A stretch of DNA of 64,000 nucleotides, from NCBI RefSeq assembly GCF_030846775.1, contig NZ_CP132910.1, positions 3,971,001-4,035,000 on the forward strand, given 5' to 3'. How positions within the stretch are numbered: the stretch's first letter is position 1; each line of letters opens with the position of its first letter. Below the pieces are notes generated by a model. That model worked only from the letters and a program-made list of their open reading frames with translations, did no database searches and was not told the origin of the DNA. A program made the position numbers and the translations under genes. Source of the DNA: Geothrix sp. 21YS21S-2. Lineage in GTDB: Bacteria > Acidobacteriota > Holophagae > Holophagales > Holophagaceae. Shown one piece after another: positions 47,381 to 56,289 of the stretch.

Positions 47381-48562
47381 TTGGACACCAGGAAAATGGG
47401 TTTCAATACCAAGTTGGTCCATGCGGGCATTCCGGACGATCCGATGGGCAGCGTCACCACGCCGGTCTACCAGACCTCCACCTTCGCGTTCCGCAACGCC
47501 CAGCAGGGCGCCGACCGCTTCGCGGGCAAGGCGTCCGGCTTCATCTACAGCCGCATCGGCAACCCCACCGTCTGCGCCCTGGAAGAGAACGTGGCCCAGT
47601 TGGAGAACGGCTTCGGCTGCACCGCCACCTCCTCGGGCATGGGCGCCGTCTCCACCGTCTACATGGCCCTCCTGAACCAGGGCGACCACATGGTGTCCAC
47701 CGCCGGCGTGTACGGCCCCTCCCGGGTGCTCATGGACAAGCACATGAGCCGCTTCGGGGTGGAGTCCACCTACCTGGACACCAACGACCTGGCCGCCCTC
47801 AAGGCCGCCATCCGCCCCAACACCAAGATCGTCTACATCGAGTCCCCCTCCAACCCGTCCATGATCGTCACGGACATCGCCGCCGCGGCCGCCATCGCCC
47901 ACGAGGCCGGCGCCCTGCTGGTGGTGGACAACACCTTCGCCAGCCCGTGCCTCCAGAAGCCCCTGGACCTGGGCGCCGACGTGGTCCTCCACTCCATCAC
48001 CAAGTTCATCAACGGCCACGCCGACGTGGTGGGCGGCGTCATCATCGCCAAAACCGAGGAGCTCCACAAGAAGCTGCGGGCCATGGTGGTGATCATGGGC
48101 CCCTGCATGGACCCCCACCAGGCCTCCCTGGTCAGCCGCGGCCTCAAGACCCTCGCCATCCGCATGGAGCGCGCCCAGGCCAACGCCATGCAGATCGCCC
48201 TCTGGCTGGAGAAGCACCCCAAGGTCGAGTGGGTGAGCTTCCTGGGCCTGCCCAGCCATCCCCAGCATGCCCTGGCCAAGCGCCAGATGGCCGGTCCCGG
48301 CGCCATGATCAGCTTCGAGGTCAAGGGCGGCGTCGAGGCCGGCGCGCGGCTCATGGACAGCGTCAAGCTGGCCGCCCTCGCCGTGTCCCTGGGCGGCGTG
48401 GAGACCCTCATCTGCCACCCCGCCTCCATGACCCACGCCAGCATGGGCCGGGAGGCCCGCCTGGAAGGCGGCGTCACCGACGGCCTCGTGCGCTACGCCG
48501 TGGGCATCGAGGACGTGGAGGATCTCATCGCCGACCTGGAACAGGCCCTCCAGAACGTGTAG
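47381..48562 (+). CDS. PLP-dependent gamma-lyase / trans-sulfuration enzyme (MGL/CGL/MetB family)
   Basis: The TTG at 47381 lies 7 nt after AAAGGAG and gives 393 residues, close to the ~398 of methionine gamma-lyase; the ATG at 47396 is the alternative. Motifs: GFNTKLVHAG, TPVYQTSTFAF, SRIGNPTVCALE, the PLP lysine in HSITKFINGHADVVGG and LGGVETLICHPASMTHASM. The loop equivalent to the active-site Cys of Pseudomonas MGL reads VYGPSRVLMD, so the Cys is missing and cystathionine gamma-lyase or gamma-synthase activity is equally likely. Role: methionine/cysteine interconversion or catabolism in the cytoplasm. Confidence 0.85.
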   Translation: MDTRKMGFNTKLVHAGIPDDPMGSVTTPVYQTSTFAFRNAQQGADRFAGKASGFIYSRIGNPTVCALEENVAQLENGFGCTATSSGMGAVSTVYMALLNQGDHMVSTAGVYGPSRVLMDKHMSRFGVESTYLDTNDLAALKAAIRPNTKIVYIESPSNPSMIVTDIAAAAAIAHEAGALLVVDNTFASPCLQKPLDLGADVVLHSITKFINGHADVVGGVIIAKTEELHKKLRAMVVIMGPCMDPHQASLVSRGLKTLAIRMERAQANAMQIALWLEKHPKVEWVSFLGLPSHPQHALAKRQMAGPGAMISFEVKGGVEAGARLMDSVKLAALAVSLGGVETLICHPASMTHASMGREARLEGGVTDGLVRYAVGIEDVEDLIADLEQALQNV

Positions 48563-48602
48563 TTCGCCGACTCCCGGCCGCCACCGGCCGATCTGCCCCT
48601 GG

Positions 48603-48642
48603 AACGCCTCCCGGACGGACCTATCCTCGTCCCGGAGGCGTT
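48603..48642 (+). promoter_or_regulatory. Hairpin that pairs with the ribosome binding site of the small membrane-protein gene
   Basis: AACGCCTCC (48603-48611) is complementary to GGAGGCGTT (48634-48642), which contains the Shine-Dalgarno of the gene starting at 48646. If formed, it would hide the site and lower translation. Confidence 0.4.
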
Positions 48643-48645
48643 TCC

Positions 48646-48834
48646 ATGATCAAGGTCCTGCTGTGGTTCATCCTGCTGGTCATCTGCTGGCCCCTGGCCC
48701 TGCTCCTGCTGGTCCTCTGCCCCCTGATCTGGCTGCTTCTCCTGCCCCTGCGGATCCTGGGCTTCGCGGTGGAGGGGGCGCTATCCCTGGTGCGGGGCGT
48801 CTTCCTTCTGCCCGGCCGGATCCTGGGGGGGTGA
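48646..48834 (+). CDS. Small hydrophobic membrane protein
   Basis: 62 residues, almost entirely two leucine-rich membrane helices (VLLWFILLVICWPLALLLLV and the following WLLLLPLRILGF). It has an excellent GGAGG site 8 nt before the ATG. The last 54 bp overlap the convergent NAT gene. No family is recognised; it is perhaps a stress or transporter-associated micropeptide. Confidence 0.7.
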   Translation: MIKVLLWFILLVICWPLALLLLVLCPLIWLLLLPLRILGFAVEGALSLVRGVFLLPGRILGG

Positions 48835-49593
48835 GAACCGGGTGCCGGGCGGGAAGCGCAGGCCGAAGACCGACTCCAGGACGGCCAGGAGTTCGTCCGG
48901 ATCCAGTTCCCGGGTGACGCCCCCCCGGGTCAGGGAGAGCCCCCGCAGCCAGGCCCGGTCCCCCGGGGCGCACCGCTGGGCCGTGAGCACCTGGGTGAAC
49001 TTCGAGTCCGGGTGGGTGCTGGTGTAGTGGTTGGCCACCTTCAGGTCCACCGGGAGGACCTCGCCGGGCTCCAGGGCGTAGAGGTCCTTCCAGGCCCCGT
49101 CCTCCCAGGCCTGGAGCACCTGCCGGGAGCCCTCCGGGACCACGCGGTTGCGGTCGCCGTGGCGCGCCGCTTCGCGGCCGTCCAGGGGCACCGGGCCCAG
49201 GACGCCGTCCCCCCCGAACCCCACGTCCGCCAGCCAGGGCCCGTCCTCCAGCGCCACCTCCAGGGCCAGGTGCGAGCGGGCCATGGGGCCGGTGGCGCCC
49301 CGGCGCACCCGGGCCTCCCGCAGCCGCACCGCGAACCCCAGCGCCTCCAGGGCCGCCGCGAACAGCGAGTTCTGCTCGAAGCAGTAGCCCCCCCGGCGCC
49401 CAGCCACCAGCTTGGCCTGCAGGGAGGCCAGGTCCAGCCGGATGGGCCGCCCCAGGTGGATATCCAGGTTCTCGAAGGGGATGGCGCGGGTGTGGGCCGC
49501 GTGCAGCGCCTCCAGGGCGGCAAGGGACGGCGCGGGCGCGCCCTGGAAGGCGATGCGCCCGAGGTAGGCTTCCAGGTCGAAGACGTCGGTCAT
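48781..49593 (-). CDS. nat: Arylamine N-acetyltransferase
   Basis: 270 residues. Catalytic triad: Cys in GRRGGYCFEQNSLFAAAL, His in ARSHLALEVAL and Asp in WLADVGFGGDG. Conserved RAIPFENLDIHLGRPI is present. It transfers acetyl from acetyl-CoA to arylamines or hydrazines; the natural substrate is usually unknown. The start overlaps the stop of the upstream membrane-protein gene (ATGA), so the two are co-translated. Confidence 0.93.
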   Translation of the reverse strand: MTDVFDLEAYLGRIAFQGAPAPSLAALEALHAAHTRAIPFENLDIHLGRPIRLDLASLQAKLVAGRRGGYCFEQNSLFAAALEALGFAVRLREARVRRGATGPMARSHLALEVALEDGPWLADVGFGGDGVLGPVPLDGREAARHGDRNRVVPEGSRQVLQAWEDGAWKDLYALEPGEVLPVDLKVANHYTSTHPDSKFTQVLTAQRCAPGDRAWLRGLSLTRGGVTRELDPDELLAVLESVFGLRFPPGTRFSPPQDPAGQKEDAPHQG

Positions 49594-50123
49594 GGGGCTC
49601 CCCGCAGGGCGGAACGGCCATAGCGTACCAGCACCGGCACCAGGAGCATCCCCCCCAGGACGATCCCCATGGTCAGGGTGGGGTTCCTGAAATACGCGTT
49701 CAGCCGGAGGGTCGTCACCGCGATGACGGCGTAGTAGAGCATGTCCCCCGCGATGGCGAAGGCCCAGCCCGCCACGAACCCGTGCCCCGCCGCCAGGGCC
49801 GCGGCGCGTCCCGTCATGGGGTCCACCCCGAAGGCGATCATCAGGAGCCCGAAGGGCCCGGCGCCCGTGCCGGTGAAGTGCCTAGCGCCCCGGGCCATGG
49901 CCAGCTTCATGGCGAAGCCCAGCCGGAACAGGAAGGGGACCCGGGCCCCCAGCTCCACCAGCAGCCGCAGGACCGGTTCGAAGGCCAGGGCCAGGATCAG
50001 GTCCGACACGAAGTAGATCCCCGCCGTCAGCGGCCAGGCCAGCCCCTGGGACCGGGCCAGCAGCACCCCGGCGGGAATCCCGCCGCCGACCGGGAGCAGA
50101 AAGAGCATCAGCACGGGGACCAT
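49590..50123 (-). CDS. Hypothetical polytopic membrane protein
   Basis: 177 residues from the ATG at 50123, with about four to five hydrophobic helices (VPVLMLFLLPVGGGIPAGVL, LTAGIYFVSDLILALAFEPV, and the C-terminal MGIVLGGMLLVPVLV). It is coupled to nat by a 4-bp overlap. A TTG 11 codons upstream is less likely. No recognised family. Confidence 0.65.
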   Translation of the reverse strand: MVPVLMLFLLPVGGGIPAGVLLARSQGLAWPLTAGIYFVSDLILALAFEPVLRLLVELGARVPFLFRLGFAMKLAMARGARHFTGTGAGPFGLLMIAFGVDPMTGRAAALAAGHGFVAGWAFAIAGDMLYYAVIAVTTLRLNAYFRNPTLTMGIVLGGMLLVPVLVRYGRSALRGAP

Positions 50124-50322
50124 GCTGGATGTTACCCCGGGTCCCGGCCGCCGCAAAAAAAGCGGGTCCTGCCCCGCTCCGGCGGCTTATTGGACAAGTC
50201 CTTTGGATAGAGTCTATGGCTCCGACAGGGGGCAGGTGGAGGAACCATACGTATAAATAATTTCTATTTAAGACCGGGCTTTCTGAAATCCCGGCCTATC
50301 CTTGCAGGTTGAGGAAAGGCCG

Positions 50323-51360
50323 ATGCCCAAGCCCAAGCGAATCCCCTTGAAACTGGCAACGCTCCCCGCTCCCCGGGCGTCCTGGGAATCCCCGGCCCCC
50401 GCCGCCCCCTCCGCGCCGCCCGAGGTGCGTTCCTTCCCTCCCACGCAGCCGGTCGCCCGGTTCTTCGGGGTGCCGTTCCTGAAGGGCGGCGCCCGGGAGG
50501 TCACCGCCATCCACCTGTGCCCGGAACGGGTCCACCTGGCCACCATCCGGGACGGCTCGAAGCTGGAGGTGTCCAACCGCCTCACGCTCAGCCGCCTCGA
50601 ATTGGGCGGCCTGACGTTCGCCAGGATGATCGCCTTTCGCCCCCGGCAGGGCACCGGGACCTCCATCGAACTGGCCATCGTCGGGCCCCCGGACCAGCCT
50701 GAGATCACCCGGTTCGACGTCCAGGCCGGGCAGCCCCTGGCCGGCCTTCCCCTCCAGGCGGTCACCGCCCTGGCCTACAGCTGCGATGGCCGCTTCGCGG
50801 CCGCCGGCAACCGCGACGGCAAGGTCCAGGTGTGGCTCCTGGGCCCCGGCCACCCCACACCCGTCCTGTCGGCCGGCTTCGAGGCCCAGGTGGAGAGCCT
50901 GGCCTTCCACGCCGAACATCCCACCGTCTACGCCACCCTGGCCACCGGCGCCCTGGTTCAGCTGGAGCTGGCGCCGAGCCCCGCCGTCGACGCCGTCCAG
51001 GCCCTGCGGCACTCGGCCCCCGGCGTCCTCGTGCACCGGGTCACCACGGGCCGCCGCGGCTACTCCATCTACCTGGCCGGGCGCGACGACCAGGTCTACG
51101 TGCTGGACACCGCCACCGGGGAGGTGGGCCTCTTCTCGCCCAACGTGGGGCCCATCACCGGCCTCCAGATCCTGCCCGCCAGCGGTCATCTGTGCGTGCT
51201 CGGCCCGCGGTCCGTCTACCTCATCGATCCGGTGGGCCCCAGCCAGCAGGAGCACCTAGCGCTCGTCTGCCCCTTCGACGACCCCATCTACGCCGCCTGG
51301 GAGCTGGACGGCGAAGCCGTCCTGGTCTTCCATGCCGCCGAGGGGGCCCTCAGCGCCTAG
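50323..51360 (+). CDS. WD40/beta-propeller-like cytoplasmic protein
   Basis: 345 residues with no signal peptide, a basic/proline-rich first 50 residues and then weak propeller repeats (TALAYSCDGRFAAAGNRDGKVQVW, excerpted; VESLAFHAEHPTVYATLATG; QVYVLDTATGEVGLF). A GAGGAAAGG site precedes the ATG. Probably a scaffold or interaction protein. The function is unknown. Confidence 0.65.
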   Translation: MPKPKRIPLKLATLPAPRASWESPAPAAPSAPPEVRSFPPTQPVARFFGVPFLKGGAREVTAIHLCPERVHLATIRDGSKLEVSNRLTLSRLELGGLTFARMIAFRPRQGTGTSIELAIVGPPDQPEITRFDVQAGQPLAGLPLQAVTALAYSCDGRFAAAGNRDGKVQVWLLGPGHPTPVLSAGFEAQVESLAFHAEHPTVYATLATGALVQLELAPSPAVDAVQALRHSAPGVLVHRVTTGRRGYSIYLAGRDDQVYVLDTATGEVGLFSPNVGPITGLQILPASGHLCVLGPRSVYLIDPVGPSQQEHLALVCPFDDPIYAAWELDGEAVLVFHAAEGALSA

Positions 51361-51383
51361 GCTGACGAGCCTTCGCTGGCGGG

Positions 51384-51839
51384 TCAAGGGACCTCCGGAG
51401 AGCCGCCCGGTCCCTGCGAAGCGTAGGTCACCTGGAATTCCCGGTTCTGGAACAGGGTTCCGAAGTCCCCGTTGCGCACCACGAAATTCCGGCCCGCCCC
51501 ATCCCTGGGGGCAACCTGGACCAGGATGACGTCGCCCAGGATGGGAGCGGCCGCCGGCGGGTAGGAGAAGGACACGGACCCGTCCGCCGTGGAGGCGCTC
51601 CCCGCATAGTACCGGACCGGATCCCCGGGATTCGTCCCGTACGATTTCGCCAGGTCGATGGTGATGGCCGCCTGCCCCGGAAGCCTGGCCGCGGCCACCA
51701 GGAATCCTCGCGGAGCCCTGGCCGCGGCCCGGGCCTGGAAGTCCCGGGCGCCACGGTGGGCGACCAGGAGAACAACCGTGCCACCCAGCGCGATCCCGGC
51801 CAGGAACAAACCTGCTTGTCGAACGGACATGAAACCCAT
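51384..51839 (-). CDS. Hypothetical membrane-anchored exported protein
   Basis: 151 residues from the ATG at 51839, placed 8 nt after GGGAGA. An N-terminal helix (AGLFLAGIALGGTVVLLVAH) anchors a soluble domain that ends in a beta-rich part (ILGDVILVQVAPRDGAGRNF). No motif is recognised. It is convergent with the propeller gene. Confidence 0.55.
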   Translation of the reverse strand: MGFMSVRQAGLFLAGIALGGTVVLLVAHRGARDFQARAAARAPRGFLVAAARLPGQAAITIDLAKSYGTNPGDPVRYYAGSASTADGSVSFSYPPAAAPILGDVILVQVAPRDGAGRNFVVRNGDFGTLFQNREFQVTYASQGPGGSPEVP

Positions 51840-52041
51840 GGGTCGGATCTCCCAGTTTGGAAGGGGGGCTGGATTTTCCCCCAGCTTACAACCTCGCCCC
51901 CCCCGTCCCTCGCGGGAATTCCCAACCCCATTAGTACAAATATTTGAGATAACATGGAAGGGACGCCCGCCTTCGCGGGCCCCCGACAGCCCCCGGCCTT
52001 CCAGCGGTCCGCCGCATCGGAGGCGGACCCCAGGATGGACC

Positions 52042-52770
52042 ATGAACCCGAATGAACCCAAACCTCGGCCCCTGTGGCTGATCCTCCTCGCCGTGCTGGC
52101 CTTCCGCTACCTCTGCCATGCCGCCGCCCTGCTCCTGATCCTGCCCAACGAGATGCAGCCCGGAAGCGCGCTGCCCGACCTGCTCCTGCGCCATGTGCCC
52201 TACGTGGCGGTCCTGGCCCGGTGGAACTACGTGCTGTGGCTCCTCTGCTACATCCCCTCGGCCCTCTGGATCGGGCGGCAGGACCGCGAGCTGTTCATTC
52301 GGCTGGTGGTGACGGACGGTCTCCTCTCGCTGCTGCGCGGCCTCATGATCCCGCTCACCGGCATCGGCCCGGTCCTCGGCGCCGACATCAACGCCCTCCA
52401 CCCCTTCGCGGTGTGGCCGGCCCTGCTGTCCATCCTCAACCCCCTGAAGGCCATCGGGGAGAATTCAGCGGGCGTCTACCTGACCAAGGACCTCTTCTTC
52501 AGCGGGCACATCGCCACGACGTTCCTCCTCTACCTCTTCTCCCGCCGGTTCGGCAAGGCCAGCCGCGTCTTCCTGGCCCTGAACCTCTTCACGCTGGCCG
52601 TGGTCCTGCTGGCGCACCTCCACTACACGATCGATATCATCGCCGGGTATTCCATCACCTACGGCGTATACCGAGCGAGCGAGCTTTGCGGGTTCTCCTT
52701 CGCCTGGGTCTGGAATCCCTCCTGGGAACTGAAGGACGACCCGGAAGCGGAGTGTCCGTCCCAGGATTGA
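52042..52770 (+). CDS. PAP2-type membrane phosphatase / sphingomyelin-synthase-like protein
   Basis: 242 residues, about six membrane helices. LFFSGHIATTFLLYLFSRRF followed by LLAHLHYTIDIIAGYSITY forms the SGH...H...D active-site pattern of the PAP2_C group, which includes sphingomyelin synthases and related phospho-alcohol transferases. Expected role: lipid phosphate hydrolysis or head-group transfer at the inner membrane. AGGA precedes the ATG. Confidence 0.8.
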   Translation: MNPNEPKPRPLWLILLAVLAFRYLCHAAALLLILPNEMQPGSALPDLLLRHVPYVAVLARWNYVLWLLCYIPSALWIGRQDRELFIRLVVTDGLLSLLRGLMIPLTGIGPVLGADINALHPFAVWPALLSILNPLKAIGENSAGVYLTKDLFFSGHIATTFLLYLFSRRFGKASRVFLALNLFTLAVVLLAHLHYTIDIIAGYSITYGVYRASELCGFSFAWVWNPSWELKDDPEAECPSQD

Positions 52771-52786
52771 GGCACACTGGTTCACG

Positions 52787-53365
52787 ATGCCCTTCCCCAA
52801 ACGGAAATCCCCCCGCCCCGCGAAGACCGGCCTAAACCGCGCCAAGCCCAGGGCGAAGCCCCTGCGCCGCGCTTCCGGCCTGGGCCGGGCGCGCGGGACC
52901 ACCGTCCTCCATGCCTGCGGCCACAAGGAAAAGCACGCCTTAAGCGGTCCCAAGTGGAAGAAGGAGAAGGACGCCCTGTGGCAGAAGGGCCAGGCCTGCA
53001 CCGCCTGCTGGTCGATGGGGAAGGCCGAGGAGCAGGAAGCCCTCTGCGACCTTCCGGGGCTGCCCGAGCTGGAGGGCGCCCCCCGCCAGGTGTCCTGGGC
53101 CCGCTCCCTGCGCGCGGCGGTGATCGCCCAGGTCAAGCTGGAGGCCTGGCGCCTGGACCAGGAACGCAAGCGCAAGGGCCTGGCGCTGGCGGCGGAGCGC
53201 TACCTCGCCCTGGTCCTGCCCCCCGTCCTGGCGAGGACCGACGCCGGCTGGTGGATCGACAACCGGGAGGCGGACCTCCTGGCGCTGATCCTGGACTTCC
53301 AGACCCAGGATGACCTGGAGGCCCTGCGCCAGGAGACGGCCCAGGCCGTCGACTGCCCTTTCTAG
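52787..53365 (+). CDS. Hypothetical protein with putative zinc-binding N-terminal segment
   Basis: 192 residues; a very basic first 40 residues (KRKSPRPAKTGLNRAKPRAK) and then a possible metal site VLHACGHKEKHAL with KGQACTACWSMG. The rest is helical. It follows the PAP2-like gene by 16 bp on the same strand. A nucleic-acid-binding role is a guess from the charge. Confidence 0.6.
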   Translation: MPFPKRKSPRPAKTGLNRAKPRAKPLRRASGLGRARGTTVLHACGHKEKHALSGPKWKKEKDALWQKGQACTACWSMGKAEEQEALCDLPGLPELEGAPRQVSWARSLRAAVIAQVKLEAWRLDQERKRKGLALAAERYLALVLPPVLARTDAGWWIDNREADLLALILDFQTQDDLEALRQETAQAVDCPF

Positions 53366-53431
53366 GCGCTTAAATTGATTGGATTTTGGCGGTCGCGCGC
53401 ACAGAATTAGGGGTCTTCGACGGGCCCACCC

Positions 53432-54175
53432 ATGAAACGCATCCTCCTCTCGCTCCTGCCCTGCCTCCTGGCGGCCCAGACCGTCCCGGCCCACATCGAG
53501 GCCTTCCAGACCACGGCCAAGGCCGTGCGCAGGGGCGGCACCGTGACCCTGAGGTGGTCCGCCACCGGCGTCGACCAGGTCCGCCTGGATCCCCTGGGCC
53601 TGATCCTGCCCGCCAAGGGTGAGATCACCCACCTGGTCACCGGCCGCACCGTCTACTGGCTCCATGTCACCAACGGGGCCGGCGGCCAAAGCGCGCCCCT
53701 GGTCGTGGACCTCCTGCCGGAGGAACCGGTTCCGGCCCCTCCCCCCACCCCGGCTCCCTCCGTCCTTCCGCCCATGATGCCCCTGGAACGGCCCCGACTG
53801 GCGGCGCTTCCGGCCGTTCCCTCCTCCCCGGCGCCCGTTCTGCGGGTGGCGCTGCCCCTGCCGCACCACGCGCCCCGCGCCGTCTGGATCCAGTTCGCCG
53901 CCACCGTCAGCCCCCGGGGGGCCGCGCGGTTGCAGCGGACCCTCCTGCGCACCGCCGCCACCGAATCCTCCCTGGTGGTGCGCCATCGCCGGGCCGGGCG
54001 CCCCTACCAGCTGGTCCGCAGCGGGCCGTTCCCCTCCGTCCAGGCCGCGCGGCTGCACCTCCAGGGCCTGGCCCCCGCCATGAAGGCCCTGAGGATCCGG
54101 CCGATCGTCGTCCTCGGCCCGGCCCAGCCCCTTTCCCTGGGCACCACCTACATCGCGGATTCCCGCCAGCCCTGA
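53432..54175 (+). CDS. Exported SPOR-like domain protein
   Basis: 247 residues with a signal peptide (MKRILLSLLPCLLAAQTVPA) and an Ig-like beta segment (RRGGTVTLRWSATGVDQVRL). A proline-rich linker follows at about 100-125. The C-terminal ~75 residues resemble a SPOR peptidoglycan-binding fold (VWIQFAATVSPRGAARLQ, then YQLVRSGPFPSVQAARLHLQ). Probably periplasmic and cell-wall associated. Confidence 0.65.
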   Translation: MKRILLSLLPCLLAAQTVPAHIEAFQTTAKAVRRGGTVTLRWSATGVDQVRLDPLGLILPAKGEITHLVTGRTVYWLHVTNGAGGQSAPLVVDLLPEEPVPAPPPTPAPSVLPPMMPLERPRLAALPAVPSSPAPVLRVALPLPHHAPRAVWIQFAATVSPRGAARLQRTLLRTAATESSLVVRHRRAGRPYQLVRSGPFPSVQAARLHLQGLAPAMKALRIRPIVVLGPAQPLSLGTTYIADSRQP

Positions 54176-54182
54176 CGGCCGT

Positions 54183-55073
54183 TCAGCGCGGACCCAGCAC
54201 GCGCCCGGCGACCGCGTCGAGGTTGCGCAGAAGTTCCGGATCCCGGTGGCCCGGAGCGGTGATGAGGGCATGCTCCAGGGCGGTGCGGCAGGAGCATGCG
54301 GGCGCCTTGGCATCGGCCTGGATCCGGGGCACCGCGTGCCCGGCCAGACTGCGGGCCCGGTCGGCGTTGGCCAGCAGCACCTTGACGATGGCGTCCACCG
54401 TCACGTGGTCGTGGTCCGGGTGCCAGCAGTCGTAGTCCGTCACCATGGCGACCGTGGCGTAGCAGAGCTCCGCCTCCCGGGCCAGCTTGGCCTCCGGCAT
54501 GTTGGTCATCCCGATCACGTCGCAGCCCCAGGACCGGTAGAGCCTGGATTCGGCCAGGGTGGAGAACTGGGGTCCCTCCATCACCAGGTAGGTGCCGCCC
54601 CGCACCGCCTCGATGCCCGCCTCGGCGGCCGCGGCCTCCAGGTGATCGCCCAGGCGGCTGCACACCGGGTGGGCCATGGAGATGTGGGCCACCAGGCCGC
54701 TGCCGAAGAAGCTCTTCTCCCGGGCGAAGGTCCGGTCGATGAACTGGTCGGCGATGACGAAGGTGCCCGGCTTGAGGTCCTCCCGCAGGGAACCCACCGC
54801 GCTCACCGAGACCAGGTCGGTGACGCCGGCCCGTTTCAGGGCGTCGATGTTGGCCCGGTAGTTGATCATCGACGGCGAGATCCGGTGCCCCCGGCCATGG
54901 CGGGGAAGGAACACCAGGGGCTGCCCGTCCAGGTCCCCGAACAGCAGTTCATCCGAGGGTTCGCCAAAGGGAGACTTCACCTTCTCCCAGCGCTGATGGG
55001 AAAGGCCCTCCAGGTCATAGACCCCGCTGCCCCCGATGAACCCGATGACCGTCCGGCCGCCCTTTTCGCTCAT
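54183..55073 (-). CDS. mtnP: S-methyl-5'-thioadenosine phosphorylase
   Basis: 296 residues from the ATG at 55073 (GGAGA upstream). It has the PNP/MTAP family-2 fold: IGFIGGSGVYDLEGL, FLPRHGRGHRISPSMINYRA, VSVSAVGSLRE, MEGPQFSTLAESRLYRSWG and NMPEAKLAREAELCYATVAM. It cleaves MTA phosphorolytically to adenine and methylthioribose-1-phosphate in methionine salvage, in keeping with the gamma-lyase-type gene upstream in the window. The C-terminus is of normal length with a short cysteine pair (ACSC) as in many MTAPs. Confidence 0.94.
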   Translation of the reverse strand: MSEKGGRTVIGFIGGSGVYDLEGLSHQRWEKVKSPFGEPSDELLFGDLDGQPLVFLPRHGRGHRISPSMINYRANIDALKRAGVTDLVSVSAVGSLREDLKPGTFVIADQFIDRTFAREKSFFGSGLVAHISMAHPVCSRLGDHLEAAAAEAGIEAVRGGTYLVMEGPQFSTLAESRLYRSWGCDVIGMTNMPEAKLAREAELCYATVAMVTDYDCWHPDHDHVTVDAIVKVLLANADRARSLAGHAVPRIQADAKAPACSCRTALEHALITAPGHRDPELLRNLDAVAGRVLGPR

Positions 55074-55101
55074 GGTCTTCTCCACCAGGGATTATCGCAG
55101 A

Positions 55102-55686
55102 TCACCGGGAGGTCGGCCCCAGCAGCCTGGCCGCGAGCTGAACCAGGGGGGACGGCAGCTGGCCAGGATCCATGGCTTCCACGAGGCTCTGCGCGCAACG
55201 GATCTTCCGCGTCGCCCGGGTTCCCAGGAAGCGGCGCAGCTGGCGATGCACCGGGGAATGGCGGTGCTGGGGCATGGCCTGGAACCGCCGGAACGAGTTG
55301 AGCTCGGCCTGGGCCTCGAGGACCCGCTCCACGGCCCCGGTTCCCAGGGCCCGGATGAGTTCGTCCTCGAGGTCGTCGACGCACGCGAAGAAGCCGGACG
55401 CATCCAGGGATTCGTGGGGGGCGGCCCCAAGGGAGGCGTTCTCGAGCGCACGGCGGACGTGCCGCTCGTCGGCGACGTCGTACAGGCCGCAGAAACCCGC
55501 ACGGGGGTTTCCGCGCACAAGCTCCGCCAGCACCTTCGGGAAGTTGGTGACGCCGCCCGCCGGCCAGATCTGGATGCGACGTGAGCCCAGGTCGCAACCG
55601 ACGAGATCGGCCAGCGCGCGGACCGCGGCCGCATCGCTGTCGCCTTCGACGAGCACCAGGGTCCGGATCATGGTCGCGGGTGCCAT
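55102..55686 (-). CDS. TOPRIM-like (OLD-family type) domain protein
   Basis: 194 residues. The N-terminal part LVLVEGDSDAAAVRALA and the later GLYDVADERHVRRAL have the Glu and Asp-rich spacing of a TOPRIM fold as in OLD nucleases and DUF4435 proteins. No ATPase domain accompanies it. The start could also be the ATG at 55671. The function is unknown; nuclease or nucleotide-binding is possible. Confidence 0.6.
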   Translation of the reverse strand: MAPATMIRTLVLVEGDSDAAAVRALADLVGCDLGSRRIQIWPAGGVTNFPKVLAELVRGNPRAGFCGLYDVADERHVRRALENASLGAAPHESLDASGFFACVDDLEDELIRALGTGAVERVLEAQAELNSFRRFQAMPQHRHSPVHRQLRRFLGTRATRKIRCAQSLVEAMDPGQLPSPLVQLAARLLGPTSR

Positions 55687-55712
55687 TCGGGAGCGTCAAG
55701 CACCGTGCCGGT

Positions 55713-56099
55713 TCACTGGCCGGCCGGGGGTTCCCAGAGTTCCACCTTGTTCCCCTCGGGGTCGATGACCCAGGCGAAGATGCCGTATTCCGACGCTTCG
55801 ACCTTCTCGAGGACGTTGCAGCCCTCCGTCCGCAGGACCGCTACGAGGGCCTGAAGGTTCTCGACCCGGTAATTGATCATGAAGGAGGCCTTGCTCGGGG
55901 CGAAGCCCTCCCCCTCTTCGCCCCCGATGCTCCAGATCGTCGTTCCCCCCGTGGGGGTCCCCTGGCTGTCGGCCCAGCTGAATGCCGCCCCGCCCCAGGC
56001 CTGGACATCGATCCCCAGGTGCTTCTGGTACCAGGCCCGAAGTGCGACCGGGTCCTTTGCCTTGAAGAAGATTCCACCGATACCCGTGACTCTGTTCAT
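55713..56099 (-). CDS. VOC-superfamily (glyoxalase/bleomycin-resistance-like) protein
   Basis: 128 residues with two beta-alpha-beta-beta-beta modules: ITGIGGIFFKAKDP-like start, YQKHLGIDVQAWGGAAFSWA, ASFMINYRVENLQALVAVLR and the family-typical end WVIDPEGNKVELWEPP. Such proteins act as dioxygenases, isomerases or resistance proteins. It is the first of a run of small accessory genes. Confidence 0.85.
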   Translation of the reverse strand: MNRVTGIGGIFFKAKDPVALRAWYQKHLGIDVQAWGGAAFSWADSQGTPTGGTTIWSIGGEEGEGFAPSKASFMINYRVENLQALVAVLRTEGCNVLEKVEASEYGIFAWVIDPEGNKVELWEPPAGQ

Positions 56100-56289
56100 G
56101 GGTGACTCCTGGACATCGAAGAAGGGAAAATCGAAGGCCCCGGGTTGGGCGGGCGGCTGGGCCCTGCCGCTTGAACGAACTATGACATTCCTGGGAGGTG
56201 TTTTGAACCGCCCGGCTGGGGGTCGGGTGCCGACGCCGGACGGACCCCATGGTAGACTCCCCCAGCTTGCAGCGCCAAGGGGGACGCCG

